A stretch of 64,000 nt of DNA from Thermoanaerobacterium sp. PSU-2 (GCF_002102475.1 NZ_MSQD01000001.1:124001-188000), one strand, 5' to 3'; numbered from the stretch's first letter, positions 8,286-19,029 are shown. The notes: a model not told the origin generated them from the sequence alone. Numbers and translations are program-made.

Positions 8286-9521
8286 TTATAGAGAATCACT
8301 GTAATTAAGCATATTTTTAAGCATCCTCTTTTGCTTAACTGCATCTTTTGAATCATTTTTTAAATAATTTATGGCAGTCAATACATGGATAGCTATACCA
8401 TAAGGAATGCAGTTTTCATCAACATCAAACATGTTGTTATGAATAGGCTTATCTATTCCCTTCTCCTTGTTTCCACACCCTAATTTATAAAAGCAGCCAG
8501 GAACTTTTTTCAAGTAGTATGCAAAGTCTTCGACACCAAGCGTCGGCAGTACACTTATCACATTGCTGTCACCTACGATTGATGCAGCACTTCTTTTCAT
8601 TATGTCTATCATATTGCTATCGTTTATGAGGCACGGGTATCCTTCAACACGATTAAATTCGGCTTTGCCTCCCATCGCTTCTGCAGTATTTTTAGCTATG
8701 TCTTCAACCCTTTTTGTTATCTTATCTCGATTTTCCTCATTTAACATCCTTATTATGCCAGACATGCGCACTTTGCTGGCAATGACATTTCTGGCATAGC
8801 CGCCTTCAATACTGCCGATAGTTATGACAAGAGGCTCCAATGGGTTTGATTCTCTACTTACCACTGTTTGAATCATGTTGATTATATTTGCAGATATTGC
8901 TATAGGATCTACAGATTTGTGTGGCTCCGCTCCATGGCTGCTTTTGCCTATTACATTTATGTCAAACATATCCGATGACGCGTAAGCTTTTCCGAATGTG
9001 TAGCCAATTTGTCCAACATTGAGATCTGGATCCACATGTAAGCCTATTATAGCATCTACTTTTGGGTCATCAAAAGCACCTGCATCAAGCATAGGCTTAG
9101 CTCCTCCTGTCGTCTCCTCAGCAGGTTGAAAGATAAATTTCACATTGCCGTCAAGCTTATCTTTCATATTAGATATAAGCTTCGCTGCTCCAAGAGCAAT
9201 TGCCGTATGCACATCGTGTCCACAGGCGTGCATTTTGCCAGGTACAGCCGAAGCATAAGGCAAGTCATTTTCTTCCTGTATCGGAAGTGCATCCATATCA
9301 GCTCTAATAGCTATGGTTTTCTGCCCATTGCCATAAATCGTCCCTACAATGCCGGTCTTTGCAATTGTCCTTGTTTCAATTCCCAAACTGCCAAGATACT
9401 TTTTTACAAGCTCAGACGTCTTTGTCTCTTCAAAACCCAGCTCTGGCTCTCTGTGTATTTTCCTCCTTATATCTACGATTTCCTCTTGAATCTTCATGGC
9501 TTCTTTTAAAATCTCATTCAT
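8286..9521 (-). CDS. M20-family metal-dependent amidohydrolase
   Basis: A 411-aa peptidase M20D protein (N-acyl amino acid or N-acetyl-diaminopimelate deacetylase group). Metal-binding motifs are HACGHDVHT (about residues 98-106) and AEETTGGA (about 135-142), with a dimerisation domain in the middle (VIGKSSHGAEPH). It removes acyl groups from amino acids. The substrate is not shown by sequence. It directly follows murI (22-base gap), which is compatible with a role in wall amino acid metabolism, but this is weak evidence. Confidence 0.88.
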   Translation of the reverse strand: MNEILKEAMKIQEEIVDIRRKIHREPELGFEETKTSELVKKYLGSLGIETRTIAKTGIVGTIYGNGQKTIAIRADMDALPIQEENDLPYASAVPGKMHACGHDVHTAIALGAAKLISNMKDKLDGNVKFIFQPAEETTGGAKPMLDAGAFDDPKVDAIIGLHVDPDLNVGQIGYTFGKAYASSDMFDINVIGKSSHGAEPHKSVDPIAISANIINMIQTVVSRESNPLEPLVITIGSIEGGYARNVIASKVRMSGIIRMLNEENRDKITKRVEDIAKNTAEAMGGKAEFNRVEGYPCLINDSNMIDIMKRSAASIVGDSNVISVLPTLGVEDFAYYLKKVPGCFYKLGCGNKEKGIDKPIHNNMFDVDENCIPYGIAIHVLTAINYLKNDSKDAVKQKRMLKNMLNYSDSL

Positions 9522-9543
9522 GTTTCTCCCCTCTTTATCATTT

Positions 9544-10335
9544 TTAATATTTCTCTATGTCAACGTAGCTTATGTTCTCAATGTCTTCATTTAGTATTAG
9601 TTTAGCAACATCTGCAAATTTTTTCGCATCGCCGCTTACAAAGTAATGAGTTTTACCACCAGTTAAATTAAGCATATCATTTTCTTTTAAATAATTCATC
9701 ACATCATGCGACAATCTAACAGCCGGATCAATTATCAGCACATCTTCTCTTACGGCATTTTTGATGGCATTTAAAAGTATCGGATAATGAGTACACCCTA
9801 AGACAAGTGTGTCGATTCCTTCATCGTTTAAATTTTTTAAATACTCTTTTGCCAATCTAAATGATTCGTCACTTTCCGATAGCCCTTTTTCTACCAATGG
9901 AACAAATCCCGGACAAGCTTTTTGAAAAACATCTATATTGCCATTTTTAAGCTTTATACTTCTTTCATAACTGACGCTTTCTACTGTCCTCGTCGTGGCG
10001 ATGACACCAACTTTATTGTTCTTTGTAATGTCTGCAGCGCTTTCAGCTCCAGCCTCCAGCACACTAAAAAGATTCTCCTTATATTCATCTTTATCAATTG
10101 AGGCACACGTAGTATTGCAAGCAATCACTATTATCTTCGTATTTTTCTCATTCATAAAATTGATTATCTGCTTTGCATACATTTCTATTTCATCCTTAGG
10201 CTTATCGCCGTACGGCACTCTTTTTGTATCACCAAAATATATGTAATCCTCATTTGGCAATAGTTCCTTCAACTTCTTCAACACTGTAAGTCCGCCTACA
10301 CCTGAGTCAAACACTCCTATCGGTCTTATATCCAT
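9544..10335 (-). CDS. murI: Glutamate racemase
   Basis: A 263-aa cofactor-independent racemase that makes D-glutamate for peptidoglycan. The two catalytic cysteines are Cys73 in IACNTTCAS and Cys181 in LGCTHYPIL; the N-terminus IGVFDSGVGGLTV is a family signature. Usual length. AGGATGTGGTG precedes the ATG. Confidence 0.97.
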   Translation of the reverse strand: MDIRPIGVFDSGVGGLTVLKKLKELLPNEDYIYFGDTKRVPYGDKPKDEIEMYAKQIINFMNEKNTKIIVIACNTTCASIDKDEYKENLFSVLEAGAESAADITKNNKVGVIATTRTVESVSYERSIKLKNGNIDVFQKACPGFVPLVEKGLSESDESFRLAKEYLKNLNDEGIDTLVLGCTHYPILLNAIKNAVREDVLIIDPAVRLSHDVMNYLKENDMLNLTGGKTHYFVSGDAKKFADVAKLILNEDIENISYVDIEKY

Positions 10336-10402
10336 TTCACCACATCCTATTTTGTTGATATTCTATTATATAATATCACAAAAAGTGTGGATTGATAACA
10401 AT

Positions 10403-10439
10403 GATGCAAAAAACCCGCATGGCAAAACCATACGGGTTT
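10403..10439 (-). terminator. Terminator of the pur operon
   Basis: On the minus strand AAACCCGTATGG and CCATGCGGGTTT form a long stem followed by TTTTTTG. It lies five bases after purD. Confidence 0.9.
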
Positions 10440-10443
10440 ACTT

Positions 10444-11694
10444 TCAAACGATGCCTATATCGCTTCTAAAATACATTCCTTCAAAGTGTATCTTCTTAAG
10501 CTCATCATAGGCCTTTTTTCTGGCTTCTTCGTAAGTGTTTCCCAGTGCTGTGACTTCCAAGACTCTCCCACCAGATGTTTTGTACTTACCGTCTTTTTTT
10601 GTAGTTCCTGCATGGTAGACAAAAACACCATCTGTATTTTCAACACCTGTTATATCATATCCTGTATCAAACTCACCAGGATAACCTTCTGACGCTGCTA
10701 CTACGCAAACAGCTTTTTTATCTTCCCATTCTATTTTTACATCACTAAGCTTTTCATCGATTATAGCCTCTACTATGTCAATAAGATCTGTTTTCAAAAG
10801 CGGAAGGACAACCTGTGTCTCAGGATCTCCAAATCTTGCATTGAATTCTAAGACTTTTGGTCCATCTTCTGTGAGTATCAACCCAGCGTAAAGGACTCCT
10901 TTGTACACTATCCCCTCTTTTTTCAGCGAAGTTATGACTGGTTTTAATATTGTATCCACCACAACACTAAGCAGTTTATCATCAAAGTAAGGATTTGGAG
11001 CTATGTTGCCCATGCCTCCTGTGTTTGGCCCTTTATCCCCATCGTAAATTCTCTTGTAATCCATAGCAGATACCATCGGGACTATCGTCTTACCGTCAGT
11101 AAATGCCAACACAGAGACTTCTCTGCCGAAAAGCATCTCTTCTATTATCACTGTGTCGCCAGATGTTCCAAACCGTTTTTCCTTCATAAGTATGTCCAGA
11201 GCCTCTTTTGCACCTTTATAGCTGTATACTAAAAACACACCTTTGCCTTGTGCTAATCCATCTGCCTTTATGACCACAGGATACCATACATCCTTCAAAA
11301 AGTTTAATGCTGCATCGTATCTATCAAAAGCCTTAAATCTGGCAGTAGGAATGTTGTACTTATGAAGCAGTAGTTTTGTAAAGTATTTGCTGCCTTCTAT
11401 AGCAGCAGCGTCCCTTTTCGGTCCGAAAATTCTAAGTCCGCTATCTTCAAATTCATCAACTATGCCTTTCATAAGTGGAACTTCAGGACCAACAATCGTC
11501 AAGTCCACGCTACTGTCAATAGCGAATTTCTTAAGCTTCTCTACATCAGATACATTTATATCGATACATTCCGCTGCGTCAGCAATACCGCCATTCCCGG
11601 GAGCACAATAAATCTTATCTACCTTTTTACTTTCCTTGATTTTTTTAACTATGGCATGCTCTCTGCCACCGCCGCCTATAACAAGAACATTCAT
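10444..11694 (-). CDS. purD: Phosphoribosylamine-glycine ligase
   Basis: A 416-aa ATP-grasp enzyme, step 2 of de novo IMP synthesis (phosphoribosylamine + glycine to GAR). N-terminus VLVIGGGGREHAI, ATP-grasp region VIKADGLAQGKGV and metal-binding EFNARFGDPETQ are all present. The ATG at 11694 follows GGAGGAG; the upstream in-frame start includes that site and is not used. Last gene of purECFMNHD. Confidence 0.96.
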   Translation of the reverse strand: MNVLVIGGGGREHAIVKKIKESKKVDKIYCAPGNGGIADAAECIDINVSDVEKLKKFAIDSSVDLTIVGPEVPLMKGIVDEFEDSGLRIFGPKRDAAAIEGSKYFTKLLLHKYNIPTARFKAFDRYDAALNFLKDVWYPVVIKADGLAQGKGVFLVYSYKGAKEALDILMKEKRFGTSGDTVIIEEMLFGREVSVLAFTDGKTIVPMVSAMDYKRIYDGDKGPNTGGMGNIAPNPYFDDKLLSVVVDTILKPVITSLKKEGIVYKGVLYAGLILTEDGPKVLEFNARFGDPETQVVLPLLKTDLIDIVEAIIDEKLSDVKIEWEDKKAVCVVAASEGYPGEFDTGYDITGVENTDGVFVYHAGTTKKDGKYKTSGGRVLEVTALGNTYEEARKKAYDELKKIHFEGMYFRSDIGIV

Positions 11695-11725
11695 ATTCTC
11701 TCCTCCAAACAATCGGGGATTCTAT

Positions 11726-13252
11726 TTAATGCTTAAAGTGCCTTATACCTGTAAATATCATTGAAATCCCGGCTTTATCTGCCGCATCGATGGATGCATT
11801 GTCATTTATAGATCCGCCAGGCTGGATAATAGATGTAATACCAGCTTTTGATGCTTCTTCCACAACATCAGGGAATGGGAAAAACGCATCTGAAGCCAGC
11901 ACACTTCCCTTTGCCTTTTCACCTGCTTGTCTTATGGACTGCTCTGTCGGCCAAATTCGGTTCACCTGTCCAGCTCCAATTCCAACTGTCATCCCGTCTT
12001 TAGCCAAAACGATGGCATTTGATTTCACATGCTTTACGACTTTCCAAGCAAACCTTAAATCCTTAAGCTCACTTTCACTGGGGGCATTTTTTGTGACGAC
12101 AGTCAGTTTATCGTCGTACAAATCGACTTCATCTTTTTCCTGAACTAATATTCCACCTTCTACCTTCTTTAAATCATACTCTTTTACGTATCCATCTAAA
12201 AGCTTGAGAATCCTGACGTTTTTCTTTTTCTCGAGAATCTCCAACGCTTCTTCCTCAAAATCAGGAGCTATTATTATCTCTAAAAATATTTTAGAAAGCT
12301 CTAAAGCCGTATTTGCATCTAAAGTGCGGTTAAATGCCACAATTCCGCCAAATATTGAAACAGGATCGCATTCGTAAGCTTTTTTAAACGCATCGTATAT
12401 ATTGTCTGCAACTGCAACGCCACATGGATTTGTATGCTTTACTGCCACTGCAGCAGGTTCATCAAATTCTTTTAACAGTTCAATCGCAGCATTTGCGTCG
12501 TTTATATTGTTGAAAGAAAGCTCTTTTCCGTGCAGCTTTACGCATTCAGATATTCCAAAAGGTTTCAATGAGTTTTTGTAAAATGCAGCTTTTTGATGCG
12601 GATTCTCGCCATATCTCATGTCCTGCGATTTCTCAAAGGAAAAAGTTATTGTATCAGGAAACTCTACACCATTTTTATCTAAAAGATAATTGTATATAAG
12701 TGAATCGTATGAGGCAGTATGTCCAAATGCTTTCATAGCGAGATAGAATCTTGTTTCTTCCTTCGTATTTCCGTATTCTTTTATTTCTTCAACGACTTTG
12801 TCGTAGTCATCAGGGTCAACTAAGACTGTCACGTATTTGTAGTTTTTCGCTGCAGCTCTAATCATGGACGGTCCACCGATGTCTATATTCTCTATTGCAT
12901 CTTCCAGCGTAACATCATCTTTCAGTATCGTCTCCTTAAAAGGATACAAATTTACTGCTACTATGTCGATAGGCTTTATACCATTTTCCTCCAACTGCCT
13001 TCTATGGTTTTCATCGTCTCTTATGGCTAAAAGTCCGCCGTGTATCTTAGGATGCAATGTCTTCACTCTGCCGTCTAAGATCTCAGGAAATCCTGTGACA
13101 TCCGAGACCTTTAAAGCGTTTATGCCCATATCTTTTAACAGCTTGTAAGTACCGCCAGTCGATAATATCTCATAGCCCATCTCATCTAACTTTTTTGCAA
13201 AGTCCGCGATTCCATCTTTTTTAGATACACTTATCAATGCTCTCTTTGACAT
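11726..13252 (-). CDS. purH: Bifunctional AICAR transformylase/IMP cyclohydrolase
   Basis: A 508-aa fusion doing the last two steps of IMP synthesis. The N-terminal cyclohydrolase ([31 protein letters not shown]) occupies about 1-200; the transformylase with KHTNPCGVA and the C-terminal TDGFFPFPD-like segment [14 protein letters not shown] follows. Three ATGs in a row follow AGGAGGT; the third, at 13252, has the best spacing (seven bases). Confidence 0.97.
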   Translation of the reverse strand: MSKRALISVSKKDGIADFAKKLDEMGYEILSTGGTYKLLKDMGINALKVSDVTGFPEILDGRVKTLHPKIHGGLLAIRDDENHRRQLEENGIKPIDIVAVNLYPFKETILKDDVTLEDAIENIDIGGPSMIRAAAKNYKYVTVLVDPDDYDKVVEEIKEYGNTKEETRFYLAMKAFGHTASYDSLIYNYLLDKNGVEFPDTITFSFEKSQDMRYGENPHQKAAFYKNSLKPFGISECVKLHGKELSFNNINDANAAIELLKEFDEPAAVAVKHTNPCGVAVADNIYDAFKKAYECDPVSIFGGIVAFNRTLDANTALELSKIFLEIIIAPDFEEEALEILEKKKNVRILKLLDGYVKEYDLKKVEGGILVQEKDEVDLYDDKLTVVTKNAPSESELKDLRFAWKVVKHVKSNAIVLAKDGMTVGIGAGQVNRIWPTEQSIRQAGEKAKGSVLASDAFFPFPDVVEEASKAGITSIIQPGGSINDNASIDAADKAGISMIFTGIRHFKH

Positions 13253-13263
13253 CATCATACCTC

Positions 13264-13872
13264 CTATTTTATATAAACCTTTCTTCCTTCAACTTTAAGC
13301 CTTCCCTCAGTAAACAGCTTTACAGCATAAGGCAGCAATCTGTGCTCCAGCTTTAAAACTTTAGATGCTACTGTCTCAGGTGTATCATCATCTTCAACTT
13401 TTACCACATCTTGCATTATGATAGGACCCGTATCTGCGCCTGAATCAACAAAATGTACTGTGCAGCCAGTGTATTTCACACCGTAATCAACGACAGCTTT
13501 GTGGACATTTATGCCATAGTACCCTTTGCCGCAAAACGATGGTATTAAAGATGGATGTATGTTTATTATCCTATTGTGATATTTATTTACGATTTCCTCA
13601 TTCAATATCGTTATAAAACCTGCCAAAATTATTCCATCTGGATTTATCTCATTGACAACATTGGCAAGTTCTTCATAAAATTTCTCCTTTAGCTTCTTCT
13701 TTGGAATGCAGTAAGCAGGTATATTGTTCATTTCGGCTCTTTTTAAAGCGTATGCCCCTTCTTTATCGCTAATAAGTGCCACAATTTCAGCGTTGATATA
13801 TCCGCTTTTTATGCCATCTATGATAGACTGAAAGTCAGTACCATTTCCCGACGCCATAACCAATAATCTCAT
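13264..13872 (-). CDS. purN: Phosphoribosylglycinamide formyltransferase
   Basis: A 202-aa 10-formyl-THF-dependent GAR transformylase (step 3). Catalytic His is in [10 protein letters not shown] and catalytic Asp in SGADTGPII. The start overlaps the purM stop by four bases, showing translational coupling. Confidence 0.96.
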   Translation of the reverse strand: MRLLVMASGNGTDFQSIIDGIKSGYINAEIVALISDKEGAYALKRAEMNNIPAYCIPKKKLKEKFYEELANVVNEINPDGIILAGFITILNEEIVNKYHNRIINIHPSLIPSFCGKGYYGINVHKAVVDYGVKYTGCTVHFVDSGADTGPIIMQDVVKVEDDDTPETVASKVLKLEHRLLPYAVKLFTEGRLKVEGRKVYIK

Positions 13873-14879
13873 ATCAATACCTCTTTTTCACCATTTACAA
13901 TTTCTCCTATTATAAATGGTTTCTCGCCTGCAGCTTTTAGCCGATTTATTGCATCATTGCACTGATGGTTTGGAACAATAATGATCATCCCGATCCCCAT
14001 GTTAAACGTCCTATACATTTCCATGTCGTCAATTTTTCCAATGTCTTTTATCAATTTGAATATATGAGGAACATCCCATGACTTTTTGTCTATCTTAGCA
14101 GAGACACCATCCTTAAGCGTCCTCGGTATATTGTCTATAAACCCTCCACCTGTTATGTGAGCCATTCCTTTAATGCTTATGCCTTTTAAAGATTTAAAAG
14201 CCTTCACATATATTCTGGTAGGCTTTAAAATAATCTCCCCTAACGATAGTCCATATTCTTCTACATAATCATCAGTGCTCATTTTGCCTACATCAAACAA
14301 GACTTTTCTCACCAATGAATACCCATTGGAGTGTATACCTGATGATGCAAGTCCTATTATTGCATCGCCGACTTCAATATTTCTGCCATCGATTATCTCG
14401 TCCTTTTCAACAGCACCTACAGCAAAACCAGCAAGATCAAATTCGCCTTCATTGTACATGCCTGGAAGCTCTGCTGTCTCCCCTCCTATCAATGCACATT
14501 CCGCTTCACTGCATCCCGCTGCAATGCCTTTTATCACTTCAATGCCTACATCGCTTTGCAACTTCCCAGTAGCAAAGTAGTCGAGGAAAAATAAAGGTTT
14601 TGCACCACTGACGATTACATCATTGACACACATGGCAACCAAGTCTATACCTATAGTATCATACTTTTTCATCATAAAAGCAATCTTTAGTTTTGTCCCG
14701 ACGCCATCTGTGCCTGAAACCAAAACAGGATTCTTATAATCTGTCAGTTGATAAAGAGCTCCAAAGCCGCCTATTCCATTTAAAACACCGCTTTTCATAG
14801 TGGCTTTTGCAATAGGCTTTATCATTTCTACAAATTTGTTTCCCTCATCTATATTTACACCAGCATCTTTGTAGTCCAT
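13869..14879 (-). CDS. purM: Phosphoribosylformylglycinamidine cyclo-ligase
   Basis: A 336-aa AIR synthetase (step 5). Motifs: GTDGVGTKLKIA near the N-terminus, GGETAELPGMY and GIHSNGYSLVR. The ATG at 14879 sits behind AAGGAGGATGC; a longer frame reaching back into purF lacks a site. Confidence 0.97.
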   Translation of the reverse strand: MDYKDAGVNIDEGNKFVEMIKPIAKATMKSGVLNGIGGFGALYQLTDYKNPVLVSGTDGVGTKLKIAFMMKKYDTIGIDLVAMCVNDVIVSGAKPLFFLDYFATGKLQSDVGIEVIKGIAAGCSEAECALIGGETAELPGMYNEGEFDLAGFAVGAVEKDEIIDGRNIEVGDAIIGLASSGIHSNGYSLVRKVLFDVGKMSTDDYVEEYGLSLGEIILKPTRIYVKAFKSLKGISIKGMAHITGGGFIDNIPRTLKDGVSAKIDKKSWDVPHIFKLIKDIGKIDDMEMYRTFNMGIGMIIIVPNHQCNDAINRLKAAGEKPFIIGEIVNGEKEVLI

Positions 14880-14895
14880 GGCATCCTCCTTGAGT

Positions 14896-16293
14896 TTACT
14901 TTTTTTCGAAAAGGTATTTGCTGCCTTCTTTTGGGACTTCCATAGGATACTTTCCATCAAAACATGCTGCACAGATGCTTTCTAAGCCCACACTTTCTCT
15001 TAAGCCTTCTAAGCTTAAAAAACTTAAGCTGTCTGCTCCAATGTAATCCCTTATATCTTTCACTTCCATGTATGAACCTACCAGTTCCTTTTTAGTAGGA
15101 GTATCTATTCCAAAATAACATGAATACTTGACAGGTGGAGAACTTATCCTTACGTGTACTTCTTTTGCACCGCCTTTTTTCAAAAGCGAAACAAGCCTTT
15201 TCATAGTAGTGCCTCGTACAATAGAATCGTCAATCAATACGATTCTTTTATCCCTCACCAGCTCTTTTAAGACATTTAATTTGACTCGTACACCGATTTC
15301 TCTGTCTTTCTGCTTTGGACAGATAAAAGTTCGCCCTATATACTTATTTTTGATAAGACCCTCTCCTATTGGAATACCTGATTGAAAAGAGTACCCTCGT
15401 GAAGCCGGCACTCCAGAATCAGGAACAGGTACCACCAAATCGGCATCTACACTGCTTTCCATGGCTAATCTCTTTCCCATTTCGTACCTTGCCTTATAGA
15501 CACTAACTCCTTCTAAGACGCTGTCAGGCCTTGAAAAGTATATATACTCAAAAACACATGGCATCTTTTTTTCAAAAGTATCAACTTTCACAGAGTTTAA
15601 ACCATTTTTATCTATTATAACTATCTCTCCAGGCTCTACATCTCTAATAAGCTCTGCTCCAATCACATCCAGTGCGCACGATTCAGATGATAGATAGTAA
15701 TTTCCATCCTTCACGCCTATGCAAAGTGGTCTGATGCCATTTTTATCTCTTATTCCAATTAGCTTGTCTTCCATCAATATGACCAATGCGTACGAGCCTT
15801 TAATCTTTTCTATCGTCTTTACGAGAGATTCCACCAGTCCGTTGCGATAATACTTAGCTATCAGGTGAAGTATGATCTCACTGTCAGATGTTGTCTGAAG
15901 AATCCTGCCCTCATCTTCCAGCTCTTTTCTAAGCTCTAATGCGTTTATCAAATTGCCGTTATGCGCCAAAGCCATATATCCACTGCTAAAATTCGCAACG
16001 AATGGCTGTGCATTGCAGGCATCGCTGTTTCCAGTAGTCGAATATCTTACATGACCTATCCCCACATTTCCTTCAAGGTCATCTATGTTTTCCTTAGAAA
16101 ACACTTCTAATAAAAGCCCCATGCCTTTTATGCAGTTTACATATGAACCTTTTAGCACAGCAATTCCTGCGCTTTCCTGACCGCGATGTTGCAGTGCTTG
16201 AAGTCCATAGTATATATGGTGATGTATTGGGCTATTTAAGCTAAATGCTCCAAATACTCCACATTCTTCTTTTAACTTTACAGTTTCAATCAT
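14896..16293 (-). CDS. purF: Amidophosphoribosyltransferase
   Basis: A 465-aa enzyme of the first committed purine step (PRPP + glutamine). A 10-residue propeptide precedes the catalytic Cys11 in EECGVFG, as in the B. subtilis type that matures by cleavage and carries an Fe-S cluster. The PRPP-binding motif VLIDDSIVRGTT is present, and cysteines near the C-terminus (CAACF) fit cluster ligands. PRPP is also the probable ligand of the operon's leader RNA. Confidence 0.97.
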   Translation of the reverse strand: MIETVKLKEECGVFGAFSLNSPIHHHIYYGLQALQHRGQESAGIAVLKGSYVNCIKGMGLLLEVFSKENIDDLEGNVGIGHVRYSTTGNSDACNAQPFVANFSSGYMALAHNGNLINALELRKELEDEGRILQTTSDSEIILHLIAKYYRNGLVESLVKTIEKIKGSYALVILMEDKLIGIRDKNGIRPLCIGVKDGNYYLSSESCALDVIGAELIRDVEPGEIVIIDKNGLNSVKVDTFEKKMPCVFEYIYFSRPDSVLEGVSVYKARYEMGKRLAMESSVDADLVVPVPDSGVPASRGYSFQSGIPIGEGLIKNKYIGRTFICPKQKDREIGVRVKLNVLKELVRDKRIVLIDDSIVRGTTMKRLVSLLKKGGAKEVHVRISSPPVKYSCYFGIDTPTKKELVGSYMEVKDIRDYIGADSLSFLSLEGLRESVGLESICAACFDGKYPMEVPKEGSKYLFEKK

Positions 16294-16302
16294 AATTTTA
16301 CC

Positions 16303-17010
16303 TCACTGTTTTTCAAGTCGATTCAATACTTCCACATAAGCTCCTTCTACATTCCCGAGATCTCTTCTAAACCTGTCTTTGTCCAGTTTTTCCTTCGTTA
16401 CACTGTCCCAAAATCTGCACGTATCCGGTGAAATCTCATCAGCCAAAACTATACCATCTTTAGATTTGCCAAATTCCAATTTAAAGTCTACTAAAATGAT
16501 GTTTTTTGATGTGAAAAATTTTGAAAGTATATCATTGATCTTAAAAGAATATTCTTTTATAGTCTCCACTTCTTCCTTTGTGGCTAATTCCATCGCTTCT
16601 ATGTGGTACTCATTTATGAAAGGATCTCCAAGTTCATCGTTCTTGTAGCAGAATTCTAAAACCGTCCTTTTAAGTTTTGTTCCTTCTTCTATCCCCAATC
16701 TCTTTGATATGCTTCCTGCTGCATAATTCCTTATTAAAACTTCAATAGGATAGATTTCTACGCTTTTAACAAGCATTTCTCTGTCACTAAGTTTTTTCAC
16801 AAAATGTGTTGGAATGCCTTCTTTTTCAAGTAGCTCAAACAAAATCGCAGATATTTCATTGTTTAACACACCTTTATTTTGAATAGTGCCTTTTTTTATA
16901 CCGTTAAATGCTGTAGCATCATCTTTGTACTCAATAATGTAATAATCCTCATCTGTAGTCTTATAGACCCTTTTTGCTTTACCTTCGTACAACATGTTTA
17001 ACTTTTCCAT
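16303..17010 (-). CDS. purC: SAICAR synthase
   Basis: A 235-aa phosphoribosylaminoimidazole-succinocarboxamide synthase. [21 protein letters not shown] and [12 protein letters not shown] are diagnostic. It starts one base into the purE stop codon (TAATG). Confidence 0.97.
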   Translation of the reverse strand: MEKLNMLYEGKAKRVYKTTDEDYYIIEYKDDATAFNGIKKGTIQNKGVLNNEISAILFELLEKEGIPTHFVKKLSDREMLVKSVEIYPIEVLIRNYAAGSISKRLGIEEGTKLKRTVLEFCYKNDELGDPFINEYHIEAMELATKEEVETIKEYSFKINDILSKFFTSKNIILVDFKLEFGKSKDGIVLADEISPDTCRFWDSVTKEKLDKDRFRRDLGNVEGAYVEVLNRLEKQ

Positions 17011-17501
17011 TATAAAATCTCCCCCTGTAATTTTTTATCTTTTTCAATAACTTCCTCTGCCAAATTCTTTTTGTACTCAACGATTTTTTCCATGATCTCA
17101 GGATACTTTACTCCAAGTATCTCTACTGCCAACAATGCCGCATTGTACGCTCCGTCTATGGCAACAGTGGCAACTGGTATCCCCTGAGGCATTTGAACAG
17201 TAGACAAAAGCGAATCCAAACCATCTAATGTAGATGATTTTACAGGAACTCCAATGACAGGAAGCGGCGTCATAGATGCCATGACACCAGCTAAATGAGC
17301 TGCTTTTCCTGCTGCAGCTATTATGACTTCGCATCCTTTATAAACCGCATTTTTTGCAAAATCGTGCGCCACATCTGGTGTCCTATGGGCCGAAATGACC
17401 CTTACGTCGTAGTCAATTCCAAACTGCTTAAAGACATCTAATGCTTTTTTCATCAATGGAAAGTCTGAATCACTTCCCATGACAACTGCAACTTTCGCCA
17501 T
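17010..17501 (-). CDS. purE: AIR carboxylase/N5-CAIR mutase
   Basis: A 163-aa PurE with [13 protein letters not shown] and the ISAHRTPD active-site motif. The ATG at 17501 follows AGAGGAGGAG. Class I PurE proteins act with PurK, but no purK is in this operon. The segment usually written GGAAHLPGM reads [10 protein letters not shown] here, a variant that may mark a PurK-independent subtype; this is inference. First gene after the permease and a perfect hairpin. Confidence 0.93.
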   Translation of the reverse strand: MAKVAVVMGSDSDFPLMKKALDVFKQFGIDYDVRVISAHRTPDVAHDFAKNAVYKGCEVIIAAAGKAAHLAGVMASMTPLPVIGVPVKSSTLDGLDSLLSTVQMPQGIPVATVAIDGAYNAALLAVEILGVKYPEIMEKIVEYKKNLAEEVIEKDKKLQGEIL

Positions 17502-17537
17502 AACGTTAGACTCCTCCTCTATATTTGTTTTATTTGC

Positions 17538-17573
17538 AAAATGCAGAAAGGAAATTCTTCCTTTCTGCATTTT
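17538..17573. terminator. Perfect 16-bp hairpin between permease and purE
   Basis: AAAATGCAGAAAGGAA (17538-17553) and its exact complement (17558-17573) flank a 4-base loop. The A and T runs at the stem ends could make it a bidirectional terminator, partly insulating purE-D from the permease, or an RNA processing site. No convincing promoter is visible between it and purE. Confidence 0.65.
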
Positions 17574-17580
17574 AACTGCT

Positions 17581-19029
17581 TTACCCCATAAAGAATGCAA
17601 ATCTTAACAAGAACAAAAGTCCAATTATATACATTAATGGATGAACTTCTTTAGCTTTACCAACAACTATCTTCGTGATTGGATAGAAGATAAATCCTGC
17701 AGCTATGCCGTTTGATATGCTGTAAGTAAATGGCATAAAAGCAATTGTCATAAAGGCAGGAAATGCTTCACTAAAATCTTCAAAATTAACCTTCGTCACA
17801 GAGCCTATCATCAATGCCCCAACGATAATGAGAGCAGGAGCTGTGGCTTGAGATGGCACTATTCCTATTATTGGCGCAAAGAACAATGACACCAAGAAAA
17901 GAATTGCAACTACAGTAGATGTCAAACCAGTCTTGCCACCCTCACTTATGCCTGACGCACTTTCAACATAAGTAGTTATAGTGCTTGTACCCAAAAAAGA
18001 ACCTAACGTTGTGCCTATAGCATCTGCAAATAAAGCTCTTTCAAATTTCGTCTTGAAACCGCCATTTGATTTTTCAAAATCATCTTCTTTAAAAATCCCT
18101 GTCTTTGTACCTGTGCCAATCAATGTTCCTATTGCGTCAAACATATCAGCCAAGCTAAACGCCAGTATTACAGTTATAAGACCTGTAAGTATCGAAATGA
18201 TATTTCCATCAGTGCCAGGCTTTAATAATCCAGCAAAATCCAACTTCATAAATGTTGGTGCCAAGCTTGGAGGCATCTGCACAATCGTCTTAAGATTAGA
18301 AATGTTCGTTATTCCCATCGGTATACCTATAATCGTCGTTGCAATTATGCCTATCAGTATAGCGCCTTTAACGCCTCTGCTCATAAGTATGGCAATTATT
18401 GCAATTCCGATTACAGTAAGTATTACGCCAGGATCCTTGAAATTTCCTAAAGTTATAAGAGTATCACTGCTTTTCGTTACAATACCGCCATTTTCCATAC
18501 CTATGATTGCAATGAAAAGCCCGATTCCTGCACCAATAGCGCTTCTCAATGACTGCGGTATCGCCTTTATTATAAGTATCCTTAATTTAGTAGCAGTAAT
18601 AACGATGTTTATTATACCGCTTATAAGTGCAAGTGATAGCGCAGCTTGCCAAGAATAGTGCAATGTCAATACAACATAAAACGTAAAAAATGCGTTCATG
18701 CCCATTCCCGCTGATAGAGCAAATGGAACATTTGCAAACAACCCCATGACTAAAGTAGCAGCTACAGACGATAATATAGTAGCGACAAAAACAGCGCCTA
18801 TTACAGGGTCATTTGCTATAGACAAACCTGCTTTTACTGCTTGAGTGCCTAAAAGACCTTTCGCATTCATGCCAGCCTGCATAAGTATTGACGGATTTAC
18901 AAAGATGATGTAAGCCATCGTGATGAAAGTCGTAATACCAGCGATGACCTCTGTCTTTACCGACGTGCCATTTTCTTTAAGCTTAAAGAAATTGTCAAGA
19001 AAGCCTCTCTTTTCGTTGTTTTTTACCAT
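17581..19029 (-). CDS. NCS2 (AzgA/PbuG-type) purine permease
   Basis: A 482-aa integral membrane nucleobase:cation symporter with 12 or more hydrophobic segments. The N-terminus EVIAGITTFITMAYIIFVNP and NAFFTFYVVL belong to the AzgA-like hypoxanthine/guanine branch. The ATG at 19029 follows AAGGAGGAT; an upstream extension runs into the terminator and aptamer RNA and is not coding. Guanine and ykkC-type aptamers in the leader support a purine substrate. Confidence 0.92.
   Translation of the reverse strand: MVKNNEKRGFLDNFFKLKENGTSVKTEVIAGITTFITMAYIIFVNPSILMQAGMNAKGLLGTQAVKAGLSIANDPVIGAVFVATILSSVAATLVMGLFANVPFALSAGMGMNAFFTFYVVLTLHYSWQAALSLALISGIINIVITATKLRILIIKAIPQSLRSAIGAGIGLFIAIIGMENGGIVTKSSDTLITLGNFKDPGVILTVIGIAIIAILMSRGVKGAILIGIIATTIIGIPMGITNISNLKTIVQMPPSLAPTFMKLDFAGLLKPGTDGNIISILTGLITVILAFSLADMFDAIGTLIGTGTKTGIFKEDDFEKSNGGFKTKFERALFADAIGTTLGSFLGTSTITTYVESASGISEGGKTGLTSTVVAILFLVSLFFAPIIGIVPSQATAPALIIVGALMIGSVTKVNFEDFSEAFPAFMTIAFMPFTYSISNGIAAGFIFYPITKIVVGKAKEVHPLMYIIGLLFLLRFAFFMG

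Noticed and set aside
17981-18658. A 225-codon plus-strand frame opposite the purine permease
   Set aside because: Its hydrophobic look comes from the antisense of membrane-helix codons; no start signal.
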